A program made the position numbers and the translations under genes. From Phoenix dactylifera (taxonomy: Eukaryota > Streptophyta > Magnoliopsida > Arecales > Arecaceae), in the NCBI RefSeq assembly GCF_009389715.1, contig NC_052409.1, forward strand, positions 5,631,775-5,695,774: 64,000 bases of DNA, given 5' to 3'. Below, one piece after another: positions 61,401 to 64,000 of the stretch (the stretch's first letter is position 1; every line of letters begins with the position of its first letter). The notes beneath the pieces are model-generated. The model made no database searches. It saw only the letters and a list, made by a program, of their open reading frames with translations, and was not told the DNA's origin.

Positions 61401-63286
61401 TTTTTATTTTTTCATTGACCACACTTTTCTTCTTTCTTTTTTGGCGAATAAGTTGGCGCATGCAATGCATGCCTCTATTTCGGGTGAGGGTGTTGTTTCC
61501 TGTGTGGGGTGGGGAAGGTATTTAGTCGATGGTTGCTAATGAAATTTTACTTGTTTGGTGCAGTGGAAGTCCCATCAGGTGGCAGTGTGATGTAACCCAG
61601 CGCAAGAAGAGCACGATCAGATTATTCTCGAGGAAATCTTTTCCTCCTCATCCGTGATTCTTGTCCAGAAAGAGTGGTCAGCCTTGATGCTGATCCTGCC
61701 CTGGCACCTGTAGTTCTTTTTGGCTAATCCTCTTTTGTTTCTTTTCTTCCATTTTCTTTTTTTTTTGTTTTCTTGAAGGAGGGCTGTCGATGGACAACAC
61801 CCATGCATGCTATTTCTTCTCGAGTGTAATCTACGGCGCAGGGCAGCTTAGGATCATCCTGCTTGCTTGTCTATGCTTCCTGCCAAAGAAAAATTATACC
61901 TGAAATACATTTGTCGGATGGTCGCATGTTTGAAGAAGGCTGGAAGCGGTGGGTCTTGAATGCTTAGAAAAAAATATTCTGGTTTTTATGTTTCTATCCA
62001 GATTTGAAGCCTGTCCGCTTTATTGCCCACCGAGCAATTTCTAAGCATCCAAGCAAATGGTCATGCACGTCGAAGGCATATTACTTGATTAGAACTGTGG
62101 TTCTGTCATGGAATTCATTCGAAACTAATTCACTAGTTTATTCAGGAATGATGTTAAGTAACAGATTATTCTAAGTATATCCTTCGAGAAAATCTCAATT
62201 CCAGAAAAAAATCATTCTTATAAATTATTCGGGATGCTTTGAGATTGATGTACCAAGTGATGAAGCTAATGCATAGTTTGCCTCCTGCATGCTCCGAGAT
62301 CCACATGCATACGTGTATTGAGCACCTCACTCGCCAGTGGCAGAACCTGCTCCAGAACCGAACTCACAGCAATCAATCAGATTTTGGTAATGGCCGACTG
62401 CAGGGAGAATAATCTAGTGGATCAAGTAAAAAAACATGAGATAGACTTGATATCTGAGATTGAGCAAGAATTCTCTATTCATTTGACCATTGTGGTTGAC
62501 TCATTTTAAGTGTTTCACGAAGTCTGGGCGATGAAATATAACTTTCCTAGGTTTAAGAAGGATTAGTTTACTTCTCTGAATCTCTAATGTCATTCCTTCT
62601 TTCCAATTGTATACGAGCAACAATGGCTGAATGTTGGATACGAGCATACCGGGAGATTTTATCCTCTAAGATAATAGTGTAAGAGCCACTTACTTAATCT
62701 CACGTATGTCACATTATTCTAAGCATCATTCTAAATGCCGCTACTGCAGCTATAGCGCCGTATATACCTGCTAAGAACCACAAAGTTTCCGGGAATTAAG
62801 CTCACAAAGACTCAGAGAGTTTTATACTGCATTATATACTGAGATGATATTTCAGATCGAGAATACTAATCCTTGATGCTAATTTGCTTATGCTTCTCCA
62901 CATAGTTCATATAATTTGCCCGCTGTGTACTCAGGACGAAGCAAGCAACCGTGATAAGCAATGATCTTTGAGAACAATTCAAGCTGTCTGCTCACTGGCC
63001 AAAAGCATTTTTTGGCAGCAGCTGCCCTGGCCAAACTGAAGATGAGTTGCCAAAGACAGGTTTAATTGGATTAAACTTTAACGAAGGCAAAAGAGTAGCA
63101 GAACAGGTCGGCAATCAGTCTAGCATGCAATGAAATTAACCGTTTGTGATCAGTGAGGGTTCAGGACTAAGTGCATCATAGACAAGTTTCTCTGATTACA
63201 TCAGTACATTTGATTTGCTCTTGGCAATACCTTTCTGCTCTAATGTGTTATGAATATAAATTACAACAGAAAAAAAAAATCTCTGT

Positions 63287-63905
63287 TCAAGCAACATATA
63301 ATTCTGCCTTGCCATCAATGAACAAGCTCATAAATTCCTCCCCATCTACGGTCTCCTTTTCAATGAGAAGCTGTGCCAACTTGTGGAGGATATCGATGTT
63401 ATCTGACATGATCTGCATGGCCCTGGAATAAGCCTTCTCCACAAGCTCCCGCACCTCAGAATCCACCACATCAGCTGTTGCCATGGAATAGTCCTTCTGA
63501 GATGACATCTGAAGGGCCAGGGAAACCAAAGTTAATCTCAGCCACAATAGGCAAATCAGGGAGCATAAATTGGTAGGGCTTGAGAAAATGATATGGTAAT
63601 ACATTTTACGCAAAAGTGAACATGGGGCTCTGCGTTGCCCTATCAGGGAGCCTGTGGGTTGGATTCTAAACTGCTGTGGTGATTTCTTGTGTGATTTTCA
63701 ATATATCAGCACTAAAAGCTGGCATGGGCATACCTGCTGGCCCAGGAATGGATTTCCACCGGGTCCCCCAATGGCTACCTGCCCGATCTTTTTGCTGAAG
63801 CCAAACCTCTCAACCATTTGCCTTGCCACGCGCGAAACCTGCATGAAGTCATTTGAAGCTCCTGTTGTCACATTGTCTTTTCCAAAGATCACCTCTTCAG
63901 CTACC
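63287..63905 (-). CDS. FTSH5: Chloroplast ATP-dependent zinc metalloprotease FtsH, FtsH1/FtsH5 type (last two exons)
   Basis: The gene continues beyond the right edge of the window. Visible exons are 63734-63905 and 63287-63508 (minus strand, GT-AG intron between, in frame), covering the last 131 residues. The sequence VAEEVIFGKDNVTTGASNDF leads to MQVSRVARQMVERFGFSKKI, GQVAIGGPGGNPFLGQQ, MSSQKDYSMATADVVDSEVR, ELVEKAYSRAM, HKLAQLLIEKETVDGEEF and MSLFIDGKAELYVA-stop. This is the protease-domain C-terminus of type-A thylakoid FtsH (FtsH1/FtsH5, VAR1), not FtsH2/8, which differ after the VTTGA block. The enzyme degrades damaged photosystem II D1 protein in thylakoids. The HEXXH zinc site and AAA domain lie outside the window. 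Confidence 0.92.
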
Positions 63906-64000
63906 CTGCAAAACAGTGAGCATAAATACATGTGATGATGCATGTTAATATTCAGTCGCCAGAGCTAACAGCAAAGGCTGGAAAAGGAATAATTACTTCA

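Larger units (their letters stand above)
59282..63286. other. Intergenic region between convergent DUF632 and FtsH genes
   Basis: No gene is supported over 4 kb. It holds the 3' UTRs of two convergent genes, a local duplication (59990-60330), and a stretch (about 60985-61400) whose ends 'gctcgtttcgtttg' and 'ccaaccaaacaaaag' look like weak terminal inverted repeats of another MITE. Confidence 0.45.

Noticed and set aside
1-64000. tRNA, rRNA or CRISPR arrays
   Set aside because: No cloverleaf-like sequence with A and B boxes, no rRNA segments and no regularly spaced short repeats were seen. Absence of tRNA genes was judged by eye only; a tRNAscan-SE run would settle it.

Overview
The window is nuclear DNA from a flowering plant, most likely a monocot and plausibly a palm. 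The genes have many GT-AG introns. The intergenic DNA is AT-rich and full of decayed transposons. Two coding exons are very GC-rich, and the proteins are plant-specific families. The species is inferred, because no sequence search was possible. No bacterial, viral or CRISPR features were seen.

Six host protein-coding genes plus one element-encoded gene pair can be supported. From left to right they are: (1) the 3' part of a PAT10-type DHHC protein S-acyltransferase (plus strand, 1-5949, starting inside the DHHC motif); (2) a two-exon gene for a small two-helix membrane protein (plus, 8327-12209) with an apparent one-base frameshift; (3) a seven-exon IST1-like (ESCRT-III regulator) gene (minus, 16234-20055); (4) divergent from it across about 1.3 kb of AT-rich DNA, a four-exon gene for the complex I subunit NDUFB2 (plus, 21380-25842); (5) an intronless DUF241 (BPS1-like) gene (plus, 29236-30147); (6) a DUF630/DUF632 gene (plus, 52510-59281) whose first exon carries an apparent one-base frameshift; and at the right edge the last two exons of a chloroplast FtsH1/FtsH5-type protease (minus, 63287-63905, continuing beyond the window).

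The central part, about 30.8-50 kb, is dominated by mobile DNA. The main element is an almost intact LINE (34267-40733) flanked by a perfect 13-bp target-site duplication. Its ORF1 is intact. Its ORF2 (endonuclease, reverse transcriptase, zf-RVT, RNase H) is broken by a single TAG, and the two ORFs overlap as ATGA. The LINE sits inside an older MITE-like element (34146-41093) with terminal inverted repeats and a TAA duplication. A decayed, internally deleted relative of the LINE lies at about 30845-31997. RNase H-derived fragments are arranged as repeats of about 300 bp at 46.15-46.85 kb. Other elements are an LTR fragment with a tRNA-Met-type primer-binding site inside the S-acyltransferase intron, a TRIM-like pair of direct repeats at 14.9-15.4 kb, and a MITE at 44.15-44.44 kb. 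Several local tandem duplications lie in introns and intergenic DNA.

The host genes do not form a pathway; they are ordinary, unlinked housekeeping or regulatory genes. No clearly new molecular system was found. The most informative signals are the nested young LINE, the RNase H-derived tandem array, the TRIM-like element, and two single-base deletions in coding homopolymer runs that may be assembly errors.
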